Assembly: GCA_964420285.1 (NCBI GenBank)
Contig: CAYQTE010000003.1
Span: forward strand, 1 to 64,000
DNA: 64,000 bases
Direction: 5' to 3'
DNA from: CAYQTE01 sp964420285
GTDB taxonomy: Bacteria; Planctomycetota; Phycisphaerae; Tepidisphaerales; Tepidisphaeraceae
Shown: positions 17,879 through 27,293 of the stretch, in pieces
Layout: every line of letters begins with the position of its first letter
How positions within the stretch are numbered: the stretch's first letter is position 1
Notes under the pieces: generated by a model
Told to the model about the DNA's origin: nothing
The model's input: only the letters and a program-made list of their open reading frames with translations
Databases searched by the model: none
Position numbers and translations under genes: made by a program

Positions 17879-18509
17879 CCGTATCTCCAGAAAAGCGTAG
17901 CGACAAGCAGGCCAGAATCGCACCTACAAGCCGCGCCGAAGCGACGGCCGTTTGAGCGTTCCGATCGTTATCGTAGGTCGCCTATGGAGCCGGTCAAGCC
18001 GGCATGCGGCGCGGCCCGACCGATGAGAGTGCGACCCAATGCGCCTCTCTGTTATCCACTGGCCATGCACTCAGGCAGAGGCAGGAAGGAGCCAACGAGA
18101 GATAACAGGTTTCTCTTGAGGGATCGTGGCATCGATGCAAGGCCACTTCAAGTGGTGTTCATGCAAATCCCGAACAAGCTGAACTCTTGGATGGTACGGC
18201 ATGGGACATGCGTAGCGATCCCCAGGGAGACAGCAGCAGGCTCGACGGTGGATCGCGACGATTACATTCTAAGCGTGGACGATGTCAGCGGCGTTGTGAC
18301 AGTGCTCGCATGAGCTATTGGGCATCATCTCGCTTCCACGCATTCCGGGGTACGAAACCAGCATCACTCTTTGGCGACAGTTAACGTGAGGCGGCACAGA
18401 CCAGGTTGTCGGCGGCTGCTGGCCCGGGTGCGCCTTGACGGGTATTCTGTGCCCATCAATTACGGCGATCGGGGGGAAACACTGGCGAATCGGAAAGGCG
18501 GAGTCGATT
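17879..18509. other. intergenic region between divergent genes, no gene seen
   Basis: These 631 bases separate the GloVer trio (leftward) from the second GH2 gene (rightward), so they should hold both promoters. I see no convincing coding frame, RNA gene or clear operator palindrome. A TTGACG at 18435-18440 has no good -10 partner. The composition is mixed and less GC-rich than the genes around it. Confidence 0.5.
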
Positions 18510-21008
18510 ATGCGGAACAAACGGTACACGGTTGGGGGGCGGATGGCGATTCTCTTCTTGGCGGTGTTACTTATGGCGGGGGCGACGGCCCGCGCGGATT
18601 CACCCCGGCAGCGATTGTCGGCCGATTTCGGATGGCGGTTCAAGCTCGGCGATGTGACCAGCGGCCAAGACCCGGCACTGGATGATTCGGCTTGGCGGAC
18701 TGTCAATCTTCCTCACGATTGGAGCATCGAGGGCGATTACAACCGCAGCAACCCGACCGCCAGTAACGGCGGATTTCTTCCGGCCGGAATTGGGTGGTAT
18801 CGACGGCATTTCACGCCGCCCGATTCGGCGCGAGCACGAAGGATCGTCGTCGAGTTTGACGGCGTTTACATGGACAGCCAGGTGTGTCTCAACGGCCGGT
18901 TGCTGGGCGGGTGGGTCAATGGGTACACCAGCTTTCAACTGGATATGACGCCCGCCATCAAGTTCGGGCAGGATAATGTTCTGGCGGTGCGGGTCGATAA
19001 CTCGAAGCAGCCGTACGGCCGGTGGTATTCCGGGTCGGGGATCGACCGGCACGTGTGGGTGACCATCGAGGATCCGCTTCACGTCGATCAGTGGGGAACG
19101 TACGTGACCACGCCGCAGGCGACGTCGCGATCGGCGACGGTGCGAATCCATACCGACGTGCGCAACGACGGCGGGGCGATTGCCAATGCCGACTTGCAGA
19201 GCGATCTCATTGATCCGGATGGGAAGCTCGTTTCATCGGCCGACGGCGCGCAGTCCATTTTGGGGAATGCCATCGGTTCGTTCGATCAGACGATCAACCT
19301 TTCCTCACCGCGGCTTTGGTCGATCGAGTCGCCGATTCTGTATCGGGTTCATACGACAGTCAAGAGCGGCGGCACGATCGTGGATGAATACGACACGCCG
19401 ATCGGCGTGCGGCAGATCGCGTTTGATGCCGACCGCGGATTCCTCCTCAACGGCGAGCACGTCAAGATCAAGGGTGTCTGCCTTCACCACGACGCGGGCA
19501 GCGTGGGTGCGGCCGTGCCCGTCGCGATGCTGCGCCGGCGGCTGGATATCCTCAAGCAGATGGGCTGCAACGCGATCCGGTGCAGCCACAATCCGCCGGC
19601 GCCGGAATTCCTCGACCTGTGCGATCAGATGGGATTTGTGGTCATGGACGAGGCGTTTGACGAATGGGAGCAGCACAAGATTAATTCGCCGTATGGATAC
19701 TCCGATTACTTCGACCAGTGGTGGCAGCGCGATCTGTCCGCCATGCTCCGCCGCGACCGCAACCATCCCAGCATCGTCCTTTGGAGCATCGGCAACGAAA
19801 TCCCCGACCAAAGCACCGCGCGCGGCGCTCAGGTTGCCACGCAATTGGCCGGTATGTGCCACGCCCTCGACCCCACGCGTTTCGTCACCAGCGCCTGCGA
19901 TAACGTCAACACGGACAATCCCGCCAACAACACCCGCCTGGATTTCCTCGCGCAACTCGATGTGGCCGGTTACAATTACGCCGACCGTTGGGGAATCCGC
20001 CGCGAACTCCAATACGAGCCCGACAAGATCCTCTACCCGCAGCGCAAGTTCATCGGCACGGAAGACAGCGGCATGGGCGGCGCCCGAGGGCAATATGCGT
20101 TCACTCTCTTCGGCGGCAGCGCCAGAGACCGCGCCAATTACGCCGCCAATATCATCGAGGGCGAGCAAGTCTGGAAATTCGTTGCCCTGCACGATTATGT
20201 GGCCGGAAACTTTATCTGGACGGGGATCGACTATCTCGGCGAAGGCGGCCGGGGCTCCAGCAGCGGTGCCATCGATACGTGCGGGTTTCCCAAGGACGGG
20301 TTCTATTTCTATCAGAGTCAATGGACCGGCAAACCGATGATCCACCTCTTCCCGCATTGGACCTGGCCGGGATTCGAGGGGCGCACCATTCCCGTCCTCT
20401 GTTTCACCAATTGCAGCACGGTCGAGCTGTTCCTGAACGACAAGAGCCTCGGCGCCAAGGCGATGGAACTGCCGCGTTTGGGCAGTGCTGGCGGCTGGAA
20501 CACTCCGGCGCAGACGCCGATCAATCCGACGACGACCGATCTGCATTTGTCTTGGGATGTTCCCTATGTGCCCGGCACCTTGCGGGCCGTGGGTTATGAT
20601 CGCGCGGGCAAAGAAGCATGCACGGAAACGCTCAAGACAAGCGGCTCGCCAGCGGCCGTTGCGTTGTCCGCCGACCGCACGACTCTCGATGCCGACGGTC
20701 GCGATGTGGTTCACGTGACGGCGAGCATCGTCGATTCAAACGGCGAACTTGTGCCGACCGCCAGCACGCCGCTGACGTTCGACGTGAGCGGCGTTGGGAC
20801 GCTTGTCGGCACTGACAACGGCAACCTGCAGGATACCAGCAATTTCAAGTCGCGAGCTCGCAACGCATTCAACGGCCTGGCGCTGGCCGTCGTCCAGACC
20901 ACGCGCGACGCGGGGCGAATTCACATCGTGATCCACGCCAACGGCCTGAAGGACGGGATCATCGACATCGATAGCAAAGCCGCCTCGGCGACGGCCCTGC
21001 TGCCGTGA
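18510..21008 (+). CDS. secreted GH2 beta-galactosidase family enzyme
   Basis: This 832-residue GH2 enzyme has a signal peptide (about 1-30), a jelly-roll domain (35-200), an Ig-like domain (200-300) and a TIM barrel (300-600). The acid/base is E430 in SIGNE and the nucleophile is E518 in IGTE. The C-terminus has two Ig-like domains, one with PAAVALSADRTTLDADGRDVVHV, typical of the invasin-like domain behind GH2 barrels. The ATG at 18510 has GGCGGAG upstream. It differs from the 2947-5427 enzyme in lacking the low-complexity insert, and the pair are not close duplicates. Probable role: periplasmic or outer-surface galactoside cleavage. Confidence 0.9.
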   Translation: MRNKRYTVGGRMAILFLAVLLMAGATARADSPRQRLSADFGWRFKLGDVTSGQDPALDDSAWRTVNLPHDWSIEGDYNRSNPTASNGGFLPAGIGWYRRHFTPPDSARARRIVVEFDGVYMDSQVCLNGRLLGGWVNGYTSFQLDMTPAIKFGQDNVLAVRVDNSKQPYGRWYSGSGIDRHVWVTIEDPLHVDQWGTYVTTPQATSRSATVRIHTDVRNDGGAIANADLQSDLIDPDGKLVSSADGAQSILGNAIGSFDQTINLSSPRLWSIESPILYRVHTTVKSGGTIVDEYDTPIGVRQIAFDADRGFLLNGEHVKIKGVCLHHDAGSVGAAVPVAMLRRRLDILKQMGCNAIRCSHNPPAPEFLDLCDQMGFVVMDEAFDEWEQHKINSPYGYSDYFDQWWQRDLSAMLRRDRNHPSIVLWSIGNEIPDQSTARGAQVATQLAGMCHALDPTRFVTSACDNVNTDNPANNTRLDFLAQLDVAGYNYADRWGIRRELQYEPDKILYPQRKFIGTEDSGMGGARGQYAFTLFGGSARDRANYAANIIEGEQVWKFVALHDYVAGNFIWTGIDYLGEGGRGSSSGAIDTCGFPKDGFYFYQSQWTGKPMIHLFPHWTWPGFEGRTIPVLCFTNCSTVELFLNDKSLGAKAMELPRLGSAGGWNTPAQTPINPTTTDLHLSWDVPYVPGTLRAVGYDRAGKEACTETLKTSGSPAAVALSADRTTLDADGRDVVHVTASIVDSNGELVPTASTPLTFDVSGVGTLVGTDNGNLQDTSNFKSRARNAFNGLALAVVQTTRDAGRIHIVIHANGLKDGIIDIDSKAASATALLP

Positions 21009-21044
21009 TCAAGTCGCATCAGGCCTGGCCTTCGAGCCGGCGTG

Positions 21045-22064
21045 TTATGCTTTGGCCCTGCGGCGTCGGCGGGCCAGCAGGCCAACCGCACCGGCCGAGA
21101 TCAGGCCAAGGCTGCCCGGTTCGGGGGCGCTGTCGGTCAGCGTTTGTGTCAACGCGGCAACGACAGTGGAACTTCCGGCGCCGTCGTAGCCGCTGGCATT
21201 GGTGTCAAAAGACTCATCGTACGCCGCCAGCAGACCCACCGTCGATGCGGTTGTGTTGATCGTCGGCGGCACGCCCGTTACATATTGGCCGTCCGCAACC
21301 AGCAGGCTCTTCAGGTAGGTGTTCCCGCCGTAGGTGAACGTCCCGGGGCCGGCGTACGGGGAACTGTAGGGAGGGATGCTGTCGACCGTCGTGCTGGTGG
21401 GCGTGCCCGGGTTGTTGCCGGTGGTCGCGGTGGCGAAATTCAACATGTCGCCGGCGCTCTGGCCCAGGCCGAAGATAATCAGCGTCGCATTGGTGCGTGC
21501 AAGCACCTTGGCCAGCGAAGGCGGCTTGCCGACCGTGTCCTGGCCGGCGCCCACCGTCGTGCTGTTATTGTCGTTGGATAGCGTGTTGCTGGTGAAGCCA
21601 GCCTCCACATTCGAATCCTTGTGGCTCGTCTTGGCCGCATCCGTCAGGTTATAGTAGGTGGGAGCAAACAGCGAACCCGCGCCGGCATAGGCGGCAAACG
21701 TCGAGCCGTTGGCGATGTCGTCGTTGAGCGTACCGGCGACCGCGCCAGTCACCACCAGGTTGTAATTGTCGATGCCGCCGTCCACTTTGTTGCCGTTCAC
21801 GGCAACGGTATTGGGCGTCACTGTCGTGCCGGTCACCGTTCCGTCGATGGCGTAGATGGCGAACGAATTGGGCGTGAAGTCGCCGAAGCCGTCGTCGTTC
21901 ATAGAGATGACGAAGGTGACGGTGCCGTCGGGCGGCGCTGCCTTGGCGTATTGCGCGGGGTACAGGGCCGCGGCGGCGGCCGAGACGGCCAGGACGCCCT
22001 TGTGGCGGGCGATGCTATTGAGGATCTTCTGACCACGACGCTGATTCGATTGATTCCGACGCAT
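21045..22064 (-). CDS. PEP-CTERM sorting domain protein
   Basis: This 339-residue exported protein has a long basic signal peptide with a hydrophobic core ending near YAKA (about 42). The low-complexity, Thr/Asn/Gly-rich body has no family I recognise. The C-terminus has PEPGSLGLISAGAVGLL followed by RRRRR, a PEP-CTERM signal: the motif, a membrane helix and a basic tail, which an exosortase would process. No exosortase is in this window. The start has GAGGAGA at good spacing. The neighbouring UDP-sugar and glycosyltransferase genes fit exopolysaccharide-linked sorting. Confidence 0.88.
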   Translation of the reverse strand: MRRNQSNQRRGQKILNSIARHKGVLAVSAAAAALYPAQYAKAAPPDGTVTFVISMNDDGFGDFTPNSFAIYAIDGTVTGTTVTPNTVAVNGNKVDGGIDNYNLVVTGAVAGTLNDDIANGSTFAAYAGAGSLFAPTYYNLTDAAKTSHKDSNVEAGFTSNTLSNDNNSTTVGAGQDTVGKPPSLAKVLARTNATLIIFGLGQSAGDMLNFATATTGNNPGTPTSTTVDSIPPYSSPYAGPGTFTYGGNTYLKSLLVADGQYVTGVPPTINTTASTVGLLAAYDESFDTNASGYDGAGSSTVVAALTQTLTDSAPEPGSLGLISAGAVGLLARRRRRAKA

Positions 22065-22479
22065 CCGAATTCTCCTCTGGCGGGGCTTTCGGCCAAGCCC
22101 TGCACCACTCCAAAAAATGGACTCCGAAACCTGGCGAAAACGCGGCGTGCGGCGCTGCCCGCGCCAATGACGCGCGGGCCGGTTTCTCCGTACTGCGACC
22201 GTACGCTAACAATATTTGTTGATGCCACCCACGTTTTGCGGCATCGGTTTCATGGTCTGGCTAAAGACCGGTCGGAAACGTGTTTTTGCGCCATTTCCTT
22301 CCATGTGTATTCTTCGGCCGCTCCAGACGGAACTGAAGTCATTTCTTGCGTAGTCGTCATTTTTTGCGCGTCCCAATAATCATTCAGCAGACGCTGCTGT
22401 GCGATAACTGCGCAGATTCACATCGCCGGACGACGCAAGAGGAATCGAATTGTGCGGAATATTCGCGCGCCGCCCGGAT
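22065..22479. other. 415-bp intergenic region, no gene seen
   Basis: This lies between the end of the UDP-glucuronate decarboxylase gene and the start of the PEP-CTERM gene, both leftward, and must hold the latter's promoter. It is AT-richer than its surroundings. I found no convincing coding frame, RNA gene or strong hairpin. Confidence 0.5.
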
Positions 22480-23445
22480 TCACCTGCCCGCGATTGCGGC
22501 CGGGGCGGGTTTGATGAGCTGATCTTTGTAGTAATCGATCATGGTCTTCAGCCCCTCTTTGCGCGGCACTGTCGGGCTCCAACCCAAAACCTGCCGGGCA
22601 CGCGTGATATCCGGGCATCGAACCCTTGGATCATCCGGCGGCATCGGCAGGTGCACGAGATGGCTCTTGGTCCTGGGGATCAGTTCCATCACCTCGCGGG
22701 CAATCTGCAAAATCGTCACTTCATCCGGATTGCCCAGATTGATCGGCTCGGAAAAGTCCGATTCCATGACCAGATTGATGCCGCGCACCAGATCGCTGAC
22801 ATAGCAGAGGCTGCGTGTTTGCCGCCCGTCGCCAAAGATCGTCACCGGCTCATCATTGAGCGCCTGGCGGATAAAGCTGATGACCACGCGCCCATCGTAC
22901 GGGTCCATGCGCGGGCCATACGTATTAAATATGCGGATGATCCGAGTATCGACCTTGCGCTCGCGGTTATAGGCCATCGTGCAGGCCTCGCTGAAACGCT
23001 TGGCCTCGTCATACATGCTGCGAAGCCCGATCGGATTCACGTTGCCCCAATAATCCTCTCGTTGCGGATGCACGGCCGGATCGCCGTAGCATTCGCTCGT
23101 GCTGGCCATCAGAAATCGTGCGCCGGTTTTTTCGGCCAGTTCCAGCAGATTCCACGTGCCCTGGCTGTTCACCTTGAGCGTGGCGACCTGGTGCTTGACG
23201 TATCCGACCGGGCTGGCCGGCGACGCCATGTGATAGATGCGGTCGAACGAGCCCGCCAAATCCAGCGGCTCGATGACATCCGCCTCGATGAACCGGAATC
23301 GCGGGTGTTCGCCGCGATGGGCCAGATTCTCCGGCTTGCCCGTGATGAAATTATCCACACCCACGATCTGATGGCCCTGGGCCAACATCAGATCGATCAG
23401 GTGACTGGCGAGAAACCCGGCGGCGCCGGACACGAGAATACGCAT
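22480..23445 (-). CDS. UDP-glucuronate decarboxylase-like SDR epimerase
   Basis: This 321-residue extended short-chain dehydrogenase has a Rossmann GAAGFLAS motif at 8-15, the STSECYG active-site strand and the catalytic YDEAK (Tyr-x3-Lys). Sequence and length match UDP-glucuronate decarboxylases, which oxidise, decarboxylate and reduce UDP-glucuronate to UDP-xylose. An alternative is dTDP-glucose 4,6-dehydratase, but motifs such as IRIFNTYGPRM and VTIFGDGRQTRSLCYV favour the UXS group. It lies 30 bases downstream of the GT2 gene and is likely co-transcribed with it. The product could feed exopolysaccharide or glycoprotein synthesis. Confidence 0.85.
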   Translation of the reverse strand: MRILVSGAAGFLASHLIDLMLAQGHQIVGVDNFITGKPENLAHRGEHPRFRFIEADVIEPLDLAGSFDRIYHMASPASPVGYVKHQVATLKVNSQGTWNLLELAEKTGARFLMASTSECYGDPAVHPQREDYWGNVNPIGLRSMYDEAKRFSEACTMAYNRERKVDTRIIRIFNTYGPRMDPYDGRVVISFIRQALNDEPVTIFGDGRQTRSLCYVSDLVRGINLVMESDFSEPINLGNPDEVTILQIAREVMELIPRTKSHLVHLPMPPDDPRVRCPDITRARQVLGWSPTVPRKEGLKTMIDYYKDQLIKPAPAAIAGR

Positions 23446-23475
23446 ATAACGTCGCTATCACATCGGCCGGCGGGG

Positions 23476-24276
23476 CTAATCGCTGAACCGAAAGCGGATT
23501 ATAGTCAGCAATGCCTTGATCCCGTCTTTCCAGGTTATTTTTTTCCCTTCCTCGTAGCTTCGGCCGTAATAAGCCACACCAACCTCGTAGATTCTCAGCC
23601 GCGGGCGGAATTTGGCGACTTTGGCGGTGATTTCCGGCTCAAACCCAAACCGGTTGCACTTGATCGAGATCTTCTGCAATACGCTGCGCCGAAAGACCTT
23701 GTAGCACACTTCCATGTCCGTGAGGTTCAAATTGGTGAACATGTTGCTGAACTCGGTCAGAAACCGATTGCCCAGCGTGTGCCAATAATACAGTACGCGG
23801 TGCGGCTCGCCGATAAACCGGCTGCCGAAGACCACGTCGGCCTTGTCGTCGTGGATGGGCTGGATGAGCTTGATGTAATCGTGCGGGTCGTATTCGAGAT
23901 CGGCGTCCTGGATGAGGATGACATCGCCGGACGCCTGGGCGAATCCGTCACGGAGGGCCGCGCCCTTGCCCTGATTGACGGGCTTGTGCGTGACGCGGAT
24001 GCACGCATCGGGGAACAGCCGCCCCAGTTCGTCGAGCTTTTCCCGCGTGCCGTCGGTCGAGCAGTCGTTGACGATGATCAACTCCCGATCAAGGCCCTCC
24101 GGCAGCGGCGCCTTGACCACCAGCGCGATCAGAGCCTGAATGGTCGACTGCTCGTTATAGACCGGGATGACGATCGAGACCTTGGTAAGCTTCGCCGTGC
24201 GCGGCCGCAACGGCCCGTCATTCAGGGCGCCAGGGTCGAGCAACGCTTTCGGTTCCGGTGCGGTTGTGATCGTCAT
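23476..24276 (-). CDS. GT2 glycosyltransferase, dolichol-phosphate mannosyltransferase-like
   Basis: This 266-residue GT-A-fold enzyme has IVIPVYNEQ near residue 35, a DxD-type motif in IQDADLEYDP, and a long C-terminal region including RLRIYEVGVAYYGRSYEEGKKI, as in polyprenyl-phosphate sugar transferases. No membrane helices are seen, so it is probably peripheral. It would transfer a sugar from NDP-sugar to a lipid carrier. The ATG at 24276 follows no strong ribosome site, but the frame upstream lacks similarity. Together with the next gene it may form a surface-glycan pair. Confidence 0.82.
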   Translation of the reverse strand: MTITTAPEPKALLDPGALNDGPLRPRTAKLTKVSIVIPVYNEQSTIQALIALVVKAPLPEGLDRELIIVNDCSTDGTREKLDELGRLFPDACIRVTHKPVNQGKGAALRDGFAQASGDVILIQDADLEYDPHDYIKLIQPIHDDKADVVFGSRFIGEPHRVLYYWHTLGNRFLTEFSNMFTNLNLTDMEVCYKVFRRSVLQKISIKCNRFGFEPEITAKVAKFRPRLRIYEVGVAYYGRSYEEGKKITWKDGIKALLTIIRFRFSD

Positions 24277-25223
24277 TCGATGTTCATACTTGCAACGCCC
24301 GCCATTGTTACGGCCCGGCGCGAAATTCTCAATGGCCGACGTGGATCGTGTCACCAGCCGGTGTTCCCGAATTCTCCCCGGCCGCTTGGCAATCCAATAC
24401 CTAACTGCCTTGCTGGATTAGAGTTACGACCAAAACACGCCCGAACGTCGCCCGGCTCGCACCCGCATTTCCAGCCGAATATCGCGGTTTCGCCCTCCAA
24501 CTGCGTCAAAAAAACGCTCAAAAAGTGGCTAAAAAGTTCGAACTTTGCCCGCAGGAGTTGGAACTTTGCCCGGCCGAGTTGGATTTTGTACAGGTCCTTT
24601 CATGGCGTATTGGCCGCCTCCCCAGCCAAAGCCCCGGCCGCTCGATCTCCCACGGGTCTGCAATGGCACCGAATGAAACCGAATGCCCCGGAGGGGGGGA
24701 GGGGGGGGTGTGCCCGGATGTCCCCAAATGCCCCGGAGGGGGGGTGGGGGGGGTCGCAATGGACAGTGCATAATTGATAATGGATAATTGCCGTTTTCTG
24801 CTCATTGTCCACTGTCCACTGTCCATTGTCCATTGCTTCCGTCTGTCCCCAAATGTCCCCAAATGCCCCGGAGGGGGGGGAGGTTAAGATGGATAAGGCG
24901 CGATTAAGAACCGGTTTCCCATTTTCCACTTTTCAACTGTCCATTATCCATTGCGTCACACCTTACTTTATACGAACACTGAGCCGTTTGCAAGAAGAAA
25001 ATGCCGCGCCCGAATTCCTGCCGGCCGCTGGCGTCGGAGGCCCGAATCGCCTCCCCCTTCCGTCGAGCCCGACACCCGGCCGCCGACGGACCTGCGGGCG
25101 GTAAGAAAGGAATGGCGGCAAATGTGTCCCAAAACGAGCTGCGTGCCGTTCCATTCCCCAGGAGCAGCGCGGTGGTAGTCACGGCGGCATGCGATCGGTT
25201 AGAATCTCGAAATAGGTGCCGCC
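24277..25223. repeat. intergenic mosaic of short repeats, no gene seen
   Basis: In these 947 bases three copies of AATGCCCCGGAGGGGGGG-type G-rich runs lie at 24682-24709, 24727-24753 and 24862-24883. A CAATGGACAGTG unit at 24757-24768 has its exact reverse complement at 24817-24828, within a run of repeated CCACTGTCCATTG heptamers (about 24805-24838). CCATTATCCATTG recurs at about 24940. The translated peptides (MDNGQWTM and similar) are known as spurious low-complexity frames. No real gene or RNA is apparent. Single-strand structure or quadruplex formation by the G-runs is possible. Confidence 0.75.
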
Positions 25224-25469
25224 ATGATGGTCAAAGTCACAGGAGTTAAGCCGCTGGAGAATTACCAGTTGGAGCTTTCCTTCAACACCGGCGAGACACG
25301 GGTGTTTGATGTCGGCCCGTATTTGAACAGGGGCATTTTCACCGAGTTGCGCGATCCATCCTACTTCCGATCCGTTCGGCTGGCCTTCGGCAGCGTCGCC
25401 TGGCCCAACGAACAGGACTTCGGCCCTGAATCCCTTTATGTTGAGTCGCGCCCGTTGGTCCGTGCGTGA
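25224..25469 (+). CDS. DUF2442 domain protein
   Basis: This 81-residue protein has the DUF2442 pattern: VKPLENYQLELSFNTGETRVFDV near the N-terminus and the W-x-N-x2-D-FGPESLY motif near residue 60. Family members are often beside DUF4160 or other small genes in accessory regions, where they are suspected toxin-antitoxin components; no partner is visible here, so it may be an orphan. The frame begins ATGATG, with an alternative start three bases later. Function unknown. Confidence 0.8.
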   Translation: MMVKVTGVKPLENYQLELSFNTGETRVFDVGPYLNRGIFTELRDPSYFRSVRLAFGSVAWPNEQDFGPESLYVESRPLVRA

Positions 25470-25704
25470 ATTGGATGGAGGGTTGATTCAAAGGGGGTCG
25501 GGAGTTTTTGATGCAAGTAAGTTCGTCAAAGACTCCCGAGCCCTGATCGCGCTCAACGACGACGAACGCCAGACACGCTGACGCCAGATGAATATAAACG
25601 GAATATGGCTCACGCCATCGGCAATTGCAACGAGCCGTTCGTCGTCTCTATTTAACTGAATCTGAGTTTCATTTCCCAGGGCACGCCGGTATGATCCGTA
25701 GCCA

Positions 25705-26793
25705 ATGCCCCGCATTTGCATCGTGTCTTGCGTCTCTCAGAAGGTCGATGGCCCTGTCCCAGCCGCAGACCTGTACGTCTCCGACTGGTTCAAGAAGGCG
25801 CGTGCGTACGCCGAGACGCACGCCGATCGCTGGTTTATCCTGTCGGCTGAGCACCACCTACTCACACCGACCGACCTTCACAAGCGGTACGAGAAGACAC
25901 TGATCGGAATGGGAGCGGCCGAGCGCAAGGTATGGGCCGATCGAGTTTTGACCCAATTGCTCGCGCACCTTGCGCCCGACACCGAGGTAACAGTGCTTGC
26001 TGGTGACTACTACCGCGAGTACCTAGTCCCTGCGCTGAAGGCGAAGGGGTTTGCCGTTCGCGTCCCCATGCAGGGACGAAAGCCCGGCGAGCAGAAAAGC
26101 TGGCTGGTCAACCCGCACGCCCAACACGTCGAGCGGTTCTACGACCTGCTGGACGACCTTTCCGCCAAGCTTGGCGGACCGAGAAACCTCGGCGAGTGCA
26201 GTGGACGGGACAAGTGGCCCGAACGCGGTATCTACTTCTTCTTCGAGCCCCGCGAAGCGAGGCATTTCAGGCGCGACCGACTACGCGTTGTCCGCATCGG
26301 CACACACGCGATCACCGCAGATCGAAACAGTACCCTCTGGGGCCGGCTCAGAGCGCATCGGGGCACTTCCAGCGGCCACGGCAACCACCGCGGCTCGATC
26401 TGGCGACTGCACTCCGGAGCCGCGATCATGCGCCGGGAGAATTTTGCGCAGCCGGCGACCTGGCTGCATAAGCACGTGACGAAGGCGGAAAAGCTCCTTG
26501 AAAAGGACATGGAGTGGCGGGTCTCGGACTACCTCGCCACCACGAGCGTGCTCTGGCTCGACGTGGACGACGCACCGAGCCCACAGAGCGACCGGGCAAT
26601 GATCGAAAAGAACGCGATCGCGCTGCTCAGCCAGGTCGACGACGTAATTGACCCGCCTTCCCAGCGTTGGCTCGGGCTGGACAGCGTCCGCGACGAGATT
26701 GCCAGAAGCGGCCTGTGGAACGTGAACCACGTCGGCGTCCCGTACAACCCGGTGTTTCTCGATGTGATGGAGAAGCGTGTCCGATCCCTCTGA
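25705..26793 (+). CDS. DUF6884 domain fused to a GIY-YIG-like nuclease domain
   Basis: This 362-residue protein has two parts. The N-terminal domain (1-145) resembles DUF6884: CIVSCVSQK, an ADLYVSDWFKKARAYAE helix and WFILSAEHHLL, a fold akin to nucleoside/base-modifying enzymes. The C-terminal domain (about 165-362) has RGIYFFFEP and RVVRIGT, in the order of GIY...YIG, then WGRLRAHRG, GNHRGSIWRL and, near 301, IEKNAIALLS with a candidate catalytic Glu. This fits a diverged GIY-YIG endonuclease. Proteins with this domain pair are plausible defence or DNA-repair effectors, but function is not known. No partner gene lies beside it, although toxin-antitoxin genes follow within 1 kb. Family and fold are inferred from motifs only. 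Confidence 0.6.
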   Translation: MPRICIVSCVSQKVDGPVPAADLYVSDWFKKARAYAETHADRWFILSAEHHLLTPTDLHKRYEKTLIGMGAAERKVWADRVLTQLLAHLAPDTEVTVLAGDYYREYLVPALKAKGFAVRVPMQGRKPGEQKSWLVNPHAQHVERFYDLLDDLSAKLGGPRNLGECSGRDKWPERGIYFFFEPREARHFRRDRLRVVRIGTHAITADRNSTLWGRLRAHRGTSSGHGNHRGSIWRLHSGAAIMRRENFAQPATWLHKHVTKAEKLLEKDMEWRVSDYLATTSVLWLDVDDAPSPQSDRAMIEKNAIALLSQVDDVIDPPSQRWLGLDSVRDEIARSGLWNVNHVGVPYNPVFLDVMEKRVRSL

Positions 26794-27293
26794 GCGAATG
26801 AACCGGTACCTACCTGGGCGATTGCGAGGCGGCGATGCGCCAGGCAGGAGGTCGGCTTGCGACGTTCGGCGCGCAGATCGGTCGGCGGAGTGGGGAATGG
26901 AACGGGGACGTAGCTTGTTTTCGCAGTGTATTTCGTATTATTGCTTACGCACTGCCAGCCCCGACCGCTACGTTGACTGCGCTGGCGGCGCTTCCGGCGG
27001 TTCCAGGCCGATGGCCACGACTTGAAGAGCCTGCCGGCCAAGATGTCGTGCTTGGCGCTGCCGCCGGATTGGATGGCATTCCGGCGGGAATGCCTGGCGT
27101 CGCACGGGCCGGGAGTAGTGAAGTGGAAACACCGAGAACGCGACGAATATCTTCCGATCGACGGCGGTGGGGGCGACCTCGCGGGGATTTATGCTTGCCC
27201 GGGAATCCGGGCGCTTTCTCTCCGGCGCGTCCGGTTCGATGCTGTGTGGCAAACTGCCGTACAAATGGTATAATAAACCAATTGGAGTATGTC
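26794..27293. other. 500-bp intergenic stretch with a short dispersed repeat
   Basis: I see no gene here. At 26893-26935, read on the minus strand, there is an AAAACRAGCTRCGTSCCCGTTCC-type core that also occurs on the plus strand at about 25130-25162, in diverged form. The frame that reads through into the antitoxin is open but has no similarity to a protein. Confidence 0.5.
27247..27274 (+). promoter_or_regulatory. putative sigma-70 promoter of the toxin-antitoxin pair
   Basis: A perfect TATAAT -10 box lies at 27269-27274, 20 bases before the antitoxin start. The best -35 partner is TGGCAA at 27247-27252 with a 16-base spacer, which is moderate. A GGAG ribosome site follows at 27284-27287, six bases before the ATG. 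Such operons are usually repressed by the antitoxin; I found no clear operator palindrome overlapping the -10. Confidence 0.5.

Noticed and set aside
18435..18463. sigma-70 promoter for the second GH2 gene
   Set aside because: TTGACG is present, but the -10 at the right spacing matches only 3 of 6 bases.
22450..24777. a 775-residue open frame on the plus strand
   Set aside because: It is antisense to the UDP-glucuronate decarboxylase and GT2 genes, which have clear motifs; its composition is that of a GC-rich shadow frame.
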